Positions 22,669 to 34,104 of a stretch of 64,000 nucleotides of DNA are shown here, piece after piece. The DNA is taken from the NCBI RefSeq assembly GCF_958298935.1, contig NC_084935.1, positions 9,544,501 through 9,608,500 of the forward strand, in the 5' to 3' direction. Origin of the DNA: Phragmites australis (taxonomy: Eukaryota > Streptophyta > Magnoliopsida > Poales > Poaceae). Made by a program: the position numbers and the translations under genes. Numbering within the stretch: position 1 is the stretch's first letter; every line of letters starts with the position of its first letter. The notes below the pieces were generated by a model, which worked only from the letters and a program-made list of their open reading frames with translations, was not told the DNA's origin and ran no database searches.

Positions 22669-23532
22669 TCATCCTGACGACGGCGAGGAGGGGAAGGCGT
22701 CCTTGACGGCGGAGGCGGCGGTGAGGTAGTTGAGCGTGTTGCGCAGCGTGTCCCGCTCCCTGCGCAGGCGCGCGGCGGTGTCCTCGAGCTCGAGCAGCGC
22801 CTGCTGCTCTCGCGGCGCGCCCTCGAAGGTATTGCCGACGTAGAAGGAGAAGGGCGTGGGGAAGAGTCCCCTGCGCAGGTCGCCCACCTCCTTCTCGGGC
22901 TTGCCGTTGAGGCGGTTGGCGATGCGTATGACGTCGCGCATGAGAGCCTCGACGTCGGCGGCGAGCGCCTCGGCGTCCTCCCCGGGGGCCGGGGGCCCGA
23001 CAGGCGGGCGGTCCTCGAGCCACTGCACGGCGGCGACGATGTAGGGCTCGGTGCGCACGACGCGGGCGACGCGGAACCGCTGCTGGCCCTTGCAGATGAG
23101 GAAGAAGCGGTCGTCGGCGAGTCGCTCGTGCTTGACGACCTCGCCGACGCACCCCACCTCCGCGGCGCCCCCCGAGCCGGAGCCGGCGAAGACGACACCG
23201 AAGCGGAGGTCGGTCTGCAGCACCGTGTGCATCATGATGCGGTAGCGGAACTCGAAGATGTGCAGCGCGTGGGTCGCGTCCGGGAAGAGCACGAGCGGGA
23301 GCGGGAACAGCGGGAGCTCTACGAGCCCGTCGTCGGACTCCGGCGGGTAGGACTCCGGCAACGACGACCCGGGCCCGGACGCGCTCCCGCCGCCCCGACC
23401 CCGGCAGCCGCGGCGGGAGGTGCGGGCCGAAGCGGGGGCATGTAGGCGAGGTGCTCGACGGAATGCGCGCGAGGGGGAGGCGGCGGCGAGGCGTGGGTGG
23501 GGGGAGTGGAGGATTTGGGGGAGGAGAGCCAT
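22669..23532 (-). CDS. LON substrate-binding-domain protein, probably plastid
   Basis: A single-exon frame of 287 residues. The LON N-terminal (PUA-like) domain starts near residue 71 with ELPLFPLPLVLFPD and HIFEFRYRIMMH (about 72-102), continues through VVKHERLADDRFFLICKGQQ and QRFRVARV, and ends in a helical part (ALLELEDTAARLRRERDTL). There is no AAA ATPase or Ser-Lys protease domain, so it is not a complete Lon protease. Its length and build match the small plant proteins annotated as ATP-dependent protease La (LON) domain proteins. The first 65 residues are Ser/Arg/Ala-rich and low in acidic residues, as in a chloroplast transit peptide. The biochemical role is unknown; substrate or partner binding is inferred. 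A longer overlapping frame lacks this conserved domain. Confidence 0.92.
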   Translation of the reverse strand: MALLPQILHSPHPRLAAASPSRAFRRAPRLHAPASARTSRRGCRGRGGGSASGPGSSLPESYPPESDDGLVELPLFPLPLVLFPDATHALHIFEFRYRIMMHTVLQTDLRFGVVFAGSGSGGAAEVGCVGEVVKHERLADDRFFLICKGQQRFRVARVVRTEPYIVAAVQWLEDRPPVGPPAPGEDAEALAADVEALMRDVIRIANRLNGKPEKEVGDLRRGLFPTPFSFYVGNTFEGAPREQQALLELEDTAARLRRERDTLRNTLNYLTAASAVKDAFPSSPSSG

Positions 23533-23851
23533 TAGGATTGGATCCTTTCCCTTCCCTTCCCCCAGCGGCCAAGGAAATGTTCCTGTGGATTTGGGGTGCT
23601 TTTGCCTCTCTGGTGGGTGATTTCTCGAGGGTTTTGGGTTTTTTTTCGCTTTTCATTGGGAGGAGGGGAGAGGCTGAATATTGTTGCGAGGAAGAAGGGG
23701 GTGGGGCCCGCAGGAAGGGAAATAAAAAATAATGATGCCGTGGAGCGGTCCACGTGGCGGGCTTATCCACCTGTTGCATGCACGTGGCGATGGGTGAGGC
23801 GTGGCGTGGCTCCCGTGGTGGAAGAAAAGAGATGAATTTATATACATATAC
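23533..23851 (-). promoter_or_regulatory. presumed promoter and 5' UTR of the LON-domain gene
   Basis: On the minus strand a TATATAAATT stretch at about 23835-23845 lies roughly 305 bases before the ATG and could serve as TATA box. It lies within about 20 bases of the edge of the Mutator-like element, so the promoter is directly bordered by transposon DNA. Core-promoter assignment is inference. Confidence 0.4.
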
Positions 23852-23857
23852 TTTTTT

Positions 23858-24115
23858 AATATTTATAAAATTGCACAATTGTTTTAAAGATTTATAATAA
23901 TAGGCTATTATTGTCCCTTCATCAGGCGAGAGTAATGTCTCGCACCATGAACGTGTGACATCTTGTGAGCTCATTCGGTCAGAAATAAAAATAGTGTGAT
24001 GTGGCATGTCTCGTTCATTCATTAGGTGAGATCTTACTGTCGTCCGTTAAACGGGCGAGAACTTCCTCTTATATAGTGGTTGGGTGACAGCAAGGTGTCG
24101 CCCAATGAACGAGAG
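23858..24115. repeat. left terminal inverted repeat of the MULE
   Basis: Degenerate inverted partner of 30300-30527. Both contain an AT-rich tip, aataggcta, and several copies of gcgaga-type motifs. Confidence 0.65.
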
Positions 24116-26990
24116 ATATTTTGTTGTACTTTAATTCACTTTTTTTTTGGCAGAATAGGCGTCCATACATCAAAAAAAAATTCAATTCGTCCAGTACCAT
24201 CAGATGTTTGGGATATTTTGGATACTTGGATTTGACGGAAACAGAAGGTTGAACATGATGATTTTACTGAGAGCTACGAAATACATGATGGCATATATGG
24301 TATACGATTATTCTAACTTAAACAAGTATCGCGTCTAAACCTAACATGTCTTAGGAAATGTAAGCAACATGATTACAACATCTGATCTACTGAGTGCAAC
24401 GTGATTACTTTTTCTTCCTTATCGCTTCTGATCCTGCCTCATGTGCCCGACATTCCCTCTCGCGCTTCCTCTCCCTCTCCACCTCATAGGCCTCCACCAT
24501 CATATGGTATACTCCTCCCTCATCTTTTGCTACTTCTCGTGAATGCGCTTGCATGTAGCCTCCCTCCTATCGTCGGCTTCCATCTCATGGAAGCATCTCC
24601 AAACGATGCGGTGCTCAGTGTGAAGGAGGAACACATCTGCTTTCGACTACTCAGCATCCAGCCACTAGAAAAAGTTACATAGTGGTGGCGACGACTACAA
24701 GGAAGACAAAAATATTAAGTGGCAAATCTTAGTTGTTTTTGTAGTAGTTTGACCAGAAGTTATTACCTGACAACGGGAGCCAATATTTGTGCTTCCTTGG
24801 GGTGGATCATACTCATAGTTGCGGCACATGAAGAACATCCTTCCGTAGATGTAGGAGAATACGGAGGACTTTATAACCCTACAAAGATCTCCACACCAGC
24901 ATATGGACACTTCAATCCCATCAGACGTAGTAGTCGACATGTATTTCTTGGGAAAATGATCGAATGCTATTTTCATCGGAGTTGTGGAGGTTGAACCTAG
25001 TGGTTTAGTTCTACATGTGGCCTGAAAATCATCTATTTATACAGCGGATTCGTGTTGATGCATAGACTAAGTCCCCAAGAATTAGCCCTGGGAAAGCAAT
25101 TAATTCTGCAGTAATGAGTGGTCATATCAACTGAAAATGCTACTTCTGAAAAGCCTACTTCTTAAAAAGCTACTTCTAAAAAGCCTACATTTGAGAAGGC
25201 TACTGATGAGAATGTTTATTTTGAAAATGCTAGGTCTGAAAAGGCTATGTTTAAAAATGGAGTACATGTTTACTAATGTGACCAATTATCACTGTTGGAT
25301 ATGTGCGGGTAACACATAATCATTGACGGTAATATTACATTCATGCGGATAGGAAAAGGCTCCTACTGGATGGACCGGGGATGTCCCCCCTTCGTTGACG
25401 TGCTGCTTCGTGCTCACTCTCTTCTAGTTGGCATAGGAGTGCTTCACACCTTTGTTGGTGTTCCTCACGTTGATGAAAAGACAAGTTTTATATGGCGCAA
25501 TGAAAACAATTACACCACAGTAAAATGACATATGCTGCTATGACGCATCTATAAAAGGCTCATGTATCTATAAACTGAAGCCACAATAATCAATGGAGGC
25601 TATGGGTGAGGAAGAAGTGGGGCGGGGCAGCCGGTCATGAGATAGGAGGGATCGTTTGGTTTAACTGAGTACAAAGAGCATCTCTACAACTTCCCTTTGC
25701 AGGATAGAAGTGATTTTGGTCCTCCAAGGCACCTAAGGATTTACGAGCACCCGAATGAGTCCTGGACCAAGTGCTCTCATGGCTATGATTATGTCGTTCA
25801 GATGTATGATGGGAGCATTCATGGGGGTGTTGATTCTTCTGATGTCCTCTTGGTAGGATGAGAACTATATGACCATGACCATTCATATCCTTTTTTTCAA
25901 ACATTATACATTGTGACCTTCATATTTATGCAGGACTCTGACGATGACCCCAACAACTTCCAATACGATGGTCGATTCTTATGTTCTATAGCATATCCAA
26001 GATTATATCCACCACCTATGAGACCAAATCTTCAACTTGCAGAGAGAGGTGGAGAATATGCCAAGTCCTCATGTAATACACATGGAGAACCCTTCTGTAT
26101 GCATCGATCCATGGTGTACCTGCCCGTGCCACAATAGGGATGCTCCCCCTCCACCTCGTCCTCCTCTATCAGCGCAATACGGTGGTGGAGATTATTGGGA
26201 CTCAGGAGCCTCCTCACAGTTCATTGTAAGTTAATACAATTAGAACCATTACCGGGATGGTGTTGTTATTTGTGCATCGTACCATCAATCTGTCTTTTTA
26301 CATTCCCTAAGGTATGTTAGGCAAAACTCTGGTACACCACTATGGGTATCATACATGCCATTGTACGTTAGGTCGACATACTTATTATGATTGTTATGGA
26401 ATGCTCTATTATGATGTGTTTATTATGATTGTTATAGAATGCTCGTGGTATGACTCTATGGTCGGAATAGAATCACAAAATAAAAATACGGTACATGAAA
26501 GATATTATGACACTGCCAATAACATAGTATCACGAAGGTAGTAGTATTACACCGACATTAATATAGCACAGTAACACCGACAATAACATAACACCATGAA
26601 GCTAACAATAATATAGTAACCTATAGGTTACGTCCCCTCTTGGGGATGACCCCCCAAGTCGCATCCGCCCTCGTGACCCTGCGCCTCTATTCTCTCATAT
26701 AGTGCGATGAATACATGAGCGATTCTGATGGAACGATCGCCCATGCAGGCTGTCTGGCGGCGTGGTGGAGTGGCGTAGTCATCCAGGGAGGGTTGTGTCC
26801 CTATAAGTGGCGCTCTAGGTAGCTACGGCGCATCGAGCTCGTCACTCTGTACGAAGATGTATGGGTACCCAGGGACCTAAGTACCGTCCCTGATGAGCAT
26901 CACCATGTAGCTACCATGCACCTCTACGTCCCTAAGATCGCCGATCTCTACACATGGAATAATGAAGAAAACATGTTAGCACCGATAAAG
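24116..26990 (+). other. MULE left half: unassigned coding-like segments
   Basis: Two neighbouring plus-strand frames look like exons. The first, 25656-25860, reads GLTEYKEHLYNFPLQDRSDF and WTKCSHGYDYVVQMYDGSIH, then meets a stop. The second, about 25928-26234, includes DSDDDPNNFQYDGRFL and, in another frame, the Cys-rich CIDPWCTCPCHNRDAPPPP. A tataaaagg lies at 25551. The segments are in opposite orientation to the transposase and could be a second element gene or captured host sequence. No family was recognised. 26240-26990 shows nothing clear. Confidence 0.35.
25138..25262 (+). repeat. 15-bp tandem repeat, about 8 units
   Basis: Units are variants of cttctgaaaagccta, 14-16 bases each. One frame gives pentapeptides of the ATSEK / PTFEK type, with one stop. 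Confidence 0.75.
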
Positions 26991-27018
26991 TGTGAAATAT
27001 GTAACAATTGGTTATTCA

Positions 27019-29700
27019 TTAAGCGAGTGACGTACCTGAGGCAGGGACATGAAAACTCAAAAGACCGAGGTCCGCGGAGGAAGGCTTTGTCAACCCACTA
27101 CTAGTGTACAAGTGGTCACTAGCACCGGTTAAGGCTGGCCTCGACGCTGTGATGCCGTAGTGAGGGTCACCGGTGATGGAGAAAGAATGCCTAGCCCAGA
27201 CACCACTATAGTTTGGGTCACCGCCCCCGGTGAAGGACTGCCTCCCCGAGGTGTCGCTGTAGTAGGGGTCAGAAGTTAGGGTGGAAGAAGGCCTCGATGG
27301 CTCAGCGATGAAGGTCGGACGTACCGGTGGGTGGGGGGGGGGGGGACCGGTGAACGTGGCCGAAGAGGAACCAACTCTTGTGGTCCTATCGCAACGTCCT
27401 AGGATGACCTGCAACAGAGCGACCTGATCACCTTATGCACCTGTTGATAGATCCGCCCAAACACCGCACTCACCTTGCCCCTAGGGACCTCAAGGCCACT
27501 ATTGATCCGCACCAAGGCCGCTCCTGTCTTGACCCCAGCCTGGTATAGTATGTCCCTCTACAAACATAAGTTTCATTTTATTAGAGATTTTTTTGTACTT
27601 GGAATTGTAGTAAAAGACTAGTCACGTACTGCTCTACGTACCTCAAGCAAACGCGCCTGGTCCCTGTGCACCAGGTATGTGTCACGCACGTTTGGTATGT
27701 GCCATGGAGGCTTTGTAGGTGTGTACATGATCCTATTCCGTTGCACTTGTTGCACCATTTCACACAACGGTCGTCTTCTAATTCGTCCATGTCATTACGG
27801 AGCCTTGTCGTTCTGCATCGTCCCTTCTTCTGATTCATCTTCTCGGGATCGGGGATGAACACATAATCAGGCCCAGGATCCTTCATGAAAGAACCATACA
27901 TCTCAAAACCATAGACTACTTGGTTCCATATGTTGAATAAAGCTTCCTTCTTAAGTAGTCAGAGACGTACATCCAAGTCTTCATCCCCCTCACAACACAC
28001 GCTGCAATCACATGTGTAGGGCTTGTGCAGTAGCATTGACTTGTAGTAGCTGCAAACGCACATACCGTCGAAGAGGGTGCACTCTTCGATAACTCTCTCA
28101 TGCTTGCCCCCTCCCCCCCCCCCTCCTTCCTTTGTCCCTGCAAAGGACTTCGTATATGTGTTGTACAGTTCTCATGTGTTTCACCGTTGCATCTTTGTCT
28201 TCTTTATCTTATCTTCCATATACTTGGTCATCATCGTCCCATAAATTAGACGAGTATCATTTAACGTCGAGTGTGCTATTGCATAACGCCCCCTGAAATA
28301 CTTGCAGGTTCTTTGAAGTATGAACTCTACAATCCCCACCAACAACAAGCCCCTCACACCTTTCATCACCCAGTTGTACACATTTCATCTTGACACGGTA
28401 CATGAACCAATACCAACTGCTGGTGTTCTCACTCTCCACAAATGCAAATGCCAATGGTAGCACTTGGTTGTTCCATCAACCCCTATAGCAGTCAACATCT
28501 ATACATCTATCCCTTGTACACGCAGATAAGGAAAGTGTCGTCGATGCAGAGAATAGGGCCGACAATGCTCGAAAGCTTTGACACATGGTCATAATGTGAA
28601 GAAGCATTACTTCAGGACATACTTGCCAGGTTATGATAGCAATGTGTACTTATCAATATCATAATACGTCCATGGGTTCCTTCAAGCAATAGTCTGTAGT
28701 AAGTGAGAAAGATTGTTATATGATGCTTTGTAGGTCCCAAACCTCATCTCAATTGCCTTTATCTTCACCCTCAATTTCTTTTTATAGTTGATAGTGTACT
28801 TGTACTCCTTCTCAATTTGTCTGATTATAGATCCGGGTTCATAGTTCGTGCTGTTTTCAATCTAGGCGTACATCACATTGGTGACAAAGGCTGAGATGGT
28901 ATTCCTGTGGCTAGGCTTAAGTTCGTCCAGCGTGCAAGTGTGGTCCACCACAATCAATACCTCCCAACCCACTTCCTCTTAAATTCGTGCACCCGCCACG
29001 GGCAACCCTCCTTCACGCACTTGATATCATATTCCTTATTACTTGACTTGACAACATAAAATTGCTATCAAAGCGATGTCACCCATTGAGTAACAACATC
29101 CTTCATGGCCAGACTGATAGGATATCTATCCACATCGATCACCTCATTTTGCATATACTCACAAGGCATCTGATTCTCCTCATGTCCTCATCATCCGACA
29201 TATCATACTCAGGAGATTCATTAGCCTCAAGTTTGCCCCACTCCATCTGTTTAATTAAAGAAGGGATTTGTTCCCTCTCGTCTGCCTCACCAGTCAGATC
29301 ATCCAATGAATGTGCAGCATTCGGATCGCCATCCTCATTATCCTCATCCTCATCATACTCTTGCTCATCACCCAACTCCTCCGTGTACCCCCACCCTGTA
29401 TTTCCCCAGCTGCCTCCTTATTCTTCCATTGCACAAGCAACATAAGTGGATAACCTCTTCGCACAACATCCTGCAAGTATATCTTCCAAACTTGATCTTC
29501 CCTGAGTGGGTACACCTCCGAGTATACACCATCTCTTATACAGTTGCCCACAATGCTAATTGTCATCTCTTGAAACTCAGGGTCTATTTTTAAACCCCAC
29601 ATCAACTTGTCGTAGAAGTGTCCAACAATCTTCTGCATAGGTCTGAAGATACCCTTTCCCATTGACTCAAATACCAACAGTACTACCTCTTCTAGACCAT
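27019..29700 (-). pseudogene. MuDR-type transposase (broken)
   Basis: Going down the minus strand: an N-terminal stretch at 29300-29680; an acidic linker near 29150-29370; a MuDR DNA-binding domain near 29000 (IKCVKEGCPWRVHEFKRK). Next, around 28530-28550, PILCIDDTFLICV carries the first catalytic Asp. At 28400-28463 PLAFAFVESENTSSWYWF is the hallmark of MULE transposases. At about 27980-28010 HVIAACVVRGMKTW is the SWIM zinc-finger region, followed by CVKWCNKCNGIG at 27720-27780. A C-terminal tail at 27019-27414 holds about four degenerate 17-19-residue repeats (DPYYSDTSGRQSFTGG type). The pieces are in different frames with many stops, so no protein is made from this copy. Confidence 0.82.
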
Positions 29701-30299
29701 ATATATTTCATTATCCCTATAAAAAATCATAAACTACCACATATCTGATATAACTACCAACCATCGACATTAAACCCTAACATTGTTCCGACTGGACATA
29801 AAAAATACTTAAAATTACATCTACAATAATGCAACATTCAATACAAACATGGCTCAACAGTTAATCTACATTGCAATAAAATATCCCTAGGTCGCTACAT
29901 CAAACATCTCTAAATCATACATCTACTACCTCAGTTATATCTACTATATGTCTAAATCCTACATCTAATACCTAACATATGTCTAAATACTATATCTAAT
30001 TGCTAAAATATGCGCACAAATAGGATCTAATTGTTAAACTATGTCTAAACCTAAACCTAAATCTACATTCTAACATACGTCTACTGGCTATCCCACTAGG
30101 TTTATAAAAAAAATCCAAGATCTAACCTCTAACCTATGTCAAAACCGACTGCTAAAAAAATCAAAAAAATGTACCTTCTTCCTCCGCAGGGCTTCACCTC
30201 CAATTTCCCCACCCTTCTATCCCCTCTCCTCCTCTCCTCCCCCTCTCTCGGCTCAGCTAGATGCAAATGAGGCCACTGATGTTGGCCGAGGTGGCGCGG

Positions 30300-30527
30300 T
30301 ATCATTTTATACCCAAAAGGTCTCGTCCAAACAGTGGGCGACATCTCTGCGAGAAAGATCTACCCATTCAACAGGCGAGAGCATGGTCTCACCCGCTCAA
30401 CGGGTAAGACCCCTGATAACCACCATTTTTTATTTATAACCAGGGGGCCCACAAGATGCCGCCCGTTCATGGGGTAGCCTATTGTTGCAAATTTTTAAAA
30501 TGTGCATGTAATTTTGCAAATATATAT
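30300..30527. repeat. right terminal inverted repeat of the MULE
   Basis: Inverted and degenerate match to 23858-24115, with the tip at ...gcaaatatatatagg. Confidence 0.65.
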
Positions 30528-30679
30528 AGGTCTTAATTGGGTTGTTATGTAGCACGTTGTTGGGTCAGGTACGAAGCTTGGTTTGGCATAGGTGTTAGGG
30601 GGTTCTGCTTGGGCTGGCCTGCTGAGTATTGGGGTGGAGGGGAGCTAGTCTTACTTTGCTCTTTAGTTAGGATTTTATT

Positions 30680-32014
30680 TAGGCCTACTAATGGGTTGGG
30701 TTATTTTGGGTTTAATGGGTTGGGTCTAAATTTGGGCTCCTTTGGGTTGCGTTGAAATGGGTTCAACTAAAAATTAGGTTGGTTTGGTTCGGGTTACAGT
30801 TGGACATTAGCACATGAAATGGGTGGAAACCCGTGGGTTGAGACCGGGTTGAAAACTAGGGGTGGAACCCCTCCTCCCCATCCCACTCCTACCCCCATCA
30901 CCTCACGTAGCCACTACCAACCTCTGGTGGCTAGATCCATCACCTCTGACCCTGTCCGCCACCAACAAGAAGACAACAAGGCCACCCTGGACCATGCTCC
31001 GACGTCACCAACTCCACCCCGCCGCCTCGCCCTTGCCCTTGCCCTTCTAGTCACGCTCACCCTCCCCACTCCCCGTCGATAATGTGTGGTGCGGCAATGG
31101 CAAGTCGGTGAAGACTCAAACGTGGAGGAGGTGTTTTTGTCTCCATGGATGCTGATGGAGTCAAATCATGTGTGCGAGATTTGCAGGCAGGAGTTCCACT
31201 GCAACTAGAACCTGTAGATGCACTAGTGATGACACAAGGTGATGTGGAACTTGCTAAAGTGGGAGGCCAAAGAGGTGGTGTGGAAGTGGGTGTTCGTGAG
31301 CCCAGAGCCGAATTGCCAGCACCACAACCCCTCCCAAGCTCTGCGCGATCTCATCGGCAACAAGAAGTATTTGCATTGCAAGAACAACAGCTAGCACTAG
31401 TGAACCTGTGCTCATTGCTCCAAGGCCTATGTTGTCCACTCGGACTACAAGGCCCACCTCCTAACCTGTGGCACCCATGGCCACTCCTGTGACTATGGCC
31501 GCATCTTCTCCCAGTAATTAATAGTAGGTTCATCATCCGACTAATATATTGTTGCATCTCCATACTAGAGATTAAATAATTGATTAAAACAACACAATAA
31601 TATTGTCCTTTCTTTTGTTGGTTCTAGAAAATCCAATTTGATGGTAAAACAATTGTGGGACGCAAAGTTTGATGGATTTCTCGATGGGTTTTTTCATGGG
31701 TGCCGCATGGCCGAGGCTCACATCACACGGTGCCGGCGCCGATGCCGCTCTGGTGCTCTCCTTTTGGGATGTCTTGGTATTATTGTGGCATTAACGAGGA
31801 CAAGAAAGAGAGTATGGGTGGGGTGGATCAGAGCATTCAGCAGCTTGGTGGGTTGGGGAATGGGTTAGAACCCATTTCGATGATTTGGATTGGGTGGAAA
31901 AACTTGGTGGGTTTGTATGTGATGTTTTTTGGGTTGGCTTGGGTTGGGTTCTTTGGGTTGTACCATGTGGATGGGGTTGGGTTTGGGTTGGGTTAACACT
32001 TATTAGTAGGCCTA
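30680..32014. mobile_element. non-autonomous hAT-like element (1335 bp) with captured gene fragment
   Basis: The left end is taggcctactaat and the right end is attagtaggccta, so they are perfect inverted repeats. Both are flanked by the identical 8-bp sequence attttatt (30672-30679 and 32015-32022), the duplication size of hAT transposons. Subterminal regions are packed with gggttggg/gggtttggg motifs. No transposase is present. The middle carries a broken IDD zinc-finger fragment. Confidence 0.92.
31140..31514 (+). pseudogene. captured IDD-family zinc-finger (ID domain) fragment
   Basis: The frame beginning GTG at 31170 reads VCEICRQEF, a stop-rich histidine segment, HKVMWNLLKWEAKEV, WVFVSPEPNCQHHNP, LRDLIGNKKYLHCK, then CAHCSKAYVVHSDYKAHLLT and CGTHGHSCDYGRIFSQ. 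Order and spacing match the plant INDETERMINATE DOMAIN transcription factors with their C2H2 and C2HC fingers. The HKV-W-LLK and CGT-GHSCD wording resembles the IDD14/15/16 (SGR5/LPA1) branch, from memory of the family. At least seven in-frame stops and lost zinc ligands make it non-functional. After 31514 (cccag) a stretch ending ttctag near 31627 could be a retained intron, which would favour DNA-level capture. Confidence 0.85.
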
Positions 32015-32532
32015 ATTTTATTGGGGTATTCGAAAGAGTAAAACACTGGTGCAGTTGTGCTAATTGGCTGGTCTTTTTAGCCATCAGGGAGGCAAAGACG
32101 AGCGCTAGTGGTGTTCCGGTGTTCCAATGCCGGTCCCACCCTCTCCTCTCCCACATTCTCATCAGCGCTGAGTGGGTGAGGGACCTGTGGTTTTCAAGGA
32201 GTAATTTATATTCTTCTGTGTTGTTTCTGGATCAATTTGTTCTACAATTTTTCTCCAATGAATTGTTTGTTGGATTTTGTTTACCCGCGATGGGTTTTGC
32301 TACAACAATTCACTTGGATGACAATAGCAACACCTATGTGGAAGATCGATTGCATGATGGTTGGTTTTGAATAAACCTCCCTTGATTTTCATTCGATGGA
32401 CAATTCTGTTACCATGGCGCAGATCTTACTCATCAATAAAAACCGTTGAAAATCTATCTCATGCTTCCGTGATCATCGACAATCATGTTGTCACTTAAAA
32501 TCTCAGGTCTTAGGTGAGGAAGATAAAGAAGT
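32015..32532. other. spacer between the hAT-like and copia insertions
   Basis: Holds one short plus frame of unrecognised sequence (ending IHLDDNSNTYVEDRLHDGWF, 32370). Nothing else is supported. Confidence 0.4.
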
Positions 32533-34104
32533 TGAAGGGTCGGTGATGTCCAAAGAGGGGGGGTAAATTAGGACACTTAAAACTAATCAGATAAAAAATT
32601 TCACAAGATAAATCTATATTAATTTATATCTAAAAGTGCTCTAGGTTTATCTAGTGTGTCTACTCTAGCATTCAAAGTGGTTTACAACCTATAGCAAACT
32701 ACTCTAGGAAGGTAAATATGCAAAAGTAGATTGCAAGTATGTAAATGCGGAAATATAAAAAAAGTATAGTGAGCGAGATTTTTATATCGTGGTATCGATG
32801 GCATAAATATCACTTCTAGTCCACGTTGGAGCAATCACCTAGGCTATAGTTTTTGGATAGTACCTGGTCACGACCCTGAGCCACCTAGACCACAAGTAGG
32901 TTGAGCCATCAAGCCAGCAATGTAAGGTCTCACCACAAACATCTCTCCTGGTCACTTGCCACCGTCTTTATTTCGGAGCTTGAGCCACTAAGGCAAGGAT
33001 CTTTGCGTCCCAGTACAAGGGTTCTGTCATCGCTTCACACCAAGTCGGAGGGTCAACAAGTATGAACCACCAAGACTCACGGTGTCGGCAAGTCACCAAG
33101 ACTCCAAGGTGTCAGAGTACCACTTGGTACAATATAGGATCATTCCTTGATCCCCTCTCTAGGCAGTAACACCTAGCAACAAATCTCTATAGTCCTATTA
33201 GCACTAATCACTCCCTAATCTTATGCTTAATTATCTTAGATGATCATTTTAAGTACTTTGGTTGTTTGGATGTATGTATATAAGCTTCTCTGAACTCTAA
33301 AATGCTCAAATGACCGAGCAGGGGGTATTTATAGCATTAACCCCATAAACTAGCCGTTGCACTAACGACTCAAACAAACTATGAACACCAAATGATCTGG
33401 CATCAACAGCAATACAAATACCAGACCATCTGGTGTGTACAACAGTAGAAACTAGCCGTTGGAACCCCACTCAAACCCATTTGTAAACACAGAATATTTC
33501 GGTGTTAACTTGAACTCCATCACCAAACTATCCAGTGTGTATACTTCTACCTACCGAGCCACTTCTCACTGTGCAATTCTCTAGCATGTTGACCTTTTGA
33601 TCATTGGACCATCTTGTGAGTGCAACTCATTTCCCACTGAAAATCCTCTGAAAAATGCTTTGGTGAAACCTCTGGTGTGCACTCCTTCTAAGCACCGGAC
33701 CATCCGGCATTCAAACCTTCCCTTTGAAGATCTGCACTTCTCCTGGAAAATGCTTCAGTGAGCATATTACTCCAACACCAGACCATCCAGTGTACAGAAC
33801 TGAATCTTCCCTTCTGAGTCAAACACTCTGATGTGTACACTCCACTGAGCACCGGTCCATTCGGTGTAATCTTCTTTCTGAGCATCGAACCATCCAGTGA
33901 GTGCAATCTTTTCTGAACTTGTCCTATTTAAACTTTTTCGAGTTTGGCTTCGATGGCTTCTTCATGTATTGCATCCATAAGACCTACTAAAATATATACT
34001 TGACAAATATGTTAGTCTCGTTGACTATGTTGTTATTAATCACCAAAATCGTATACATGCCTTAACATTGCCACTATAATCTCTCCAAGAACATGTTAGC
34101 TACA
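32533..34104 (-). repeat. 3' LTR of the nested copia element
   Basis: 1572 bp, aligned along its length with 42170-43756; outer edge fixed by the TSD gaagt, inner edge at ...gctaca. It has TATAAATA (minus) at 33326-33333 and many ACCGGA/TCCGGT-type palindromes. Numerous differences from the 5' LTR indicate an old insertion. Confidence 0.88.

Larger units (their letters stand above)
23852..30527 (-). mobile_element. Mutator-like element (MULE), decayed, about 6.7 kb
   Basis: The two ends are inverted repeats. The left end around 23860-23920 (tttataaaattgcac, then aataggct) matches the reverse complement of 30475-30527 (tttgcaaaattacatg, then aataggct). Weaker similarity rich in gcgaga/tctcgc motifs extends about 200 bp inward. 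Inside, the minus strand encodes remnants of a MuDR-type transposase. No matching 9-bp target duplication could be found, so the ends are good to perhaps 10-20 bases. Confidence 0.75.

Noticed and set aside
22664..24022. 452-residue minus-strand open frame overlapping the LON-domain gene
   Set aside because: It is Arg/Pro/Ala low-complexity, an out-of-frame product of GC-rich coding DNA, and it runs into the MULE. The conserved LON domain is in the other frame.
23835..30540. 9-bp target duplication for the MULE
   Set aside because: Several alignments of the two AT-rich tips were tried and none left matching 9-bp flanks.
31254..31563. Minus-strand frames inside the hAT-like element
   Set aside because: The recognisable IDD zinc-finger signatures are on the plus strand in a single frame; the minus frames are shadows.
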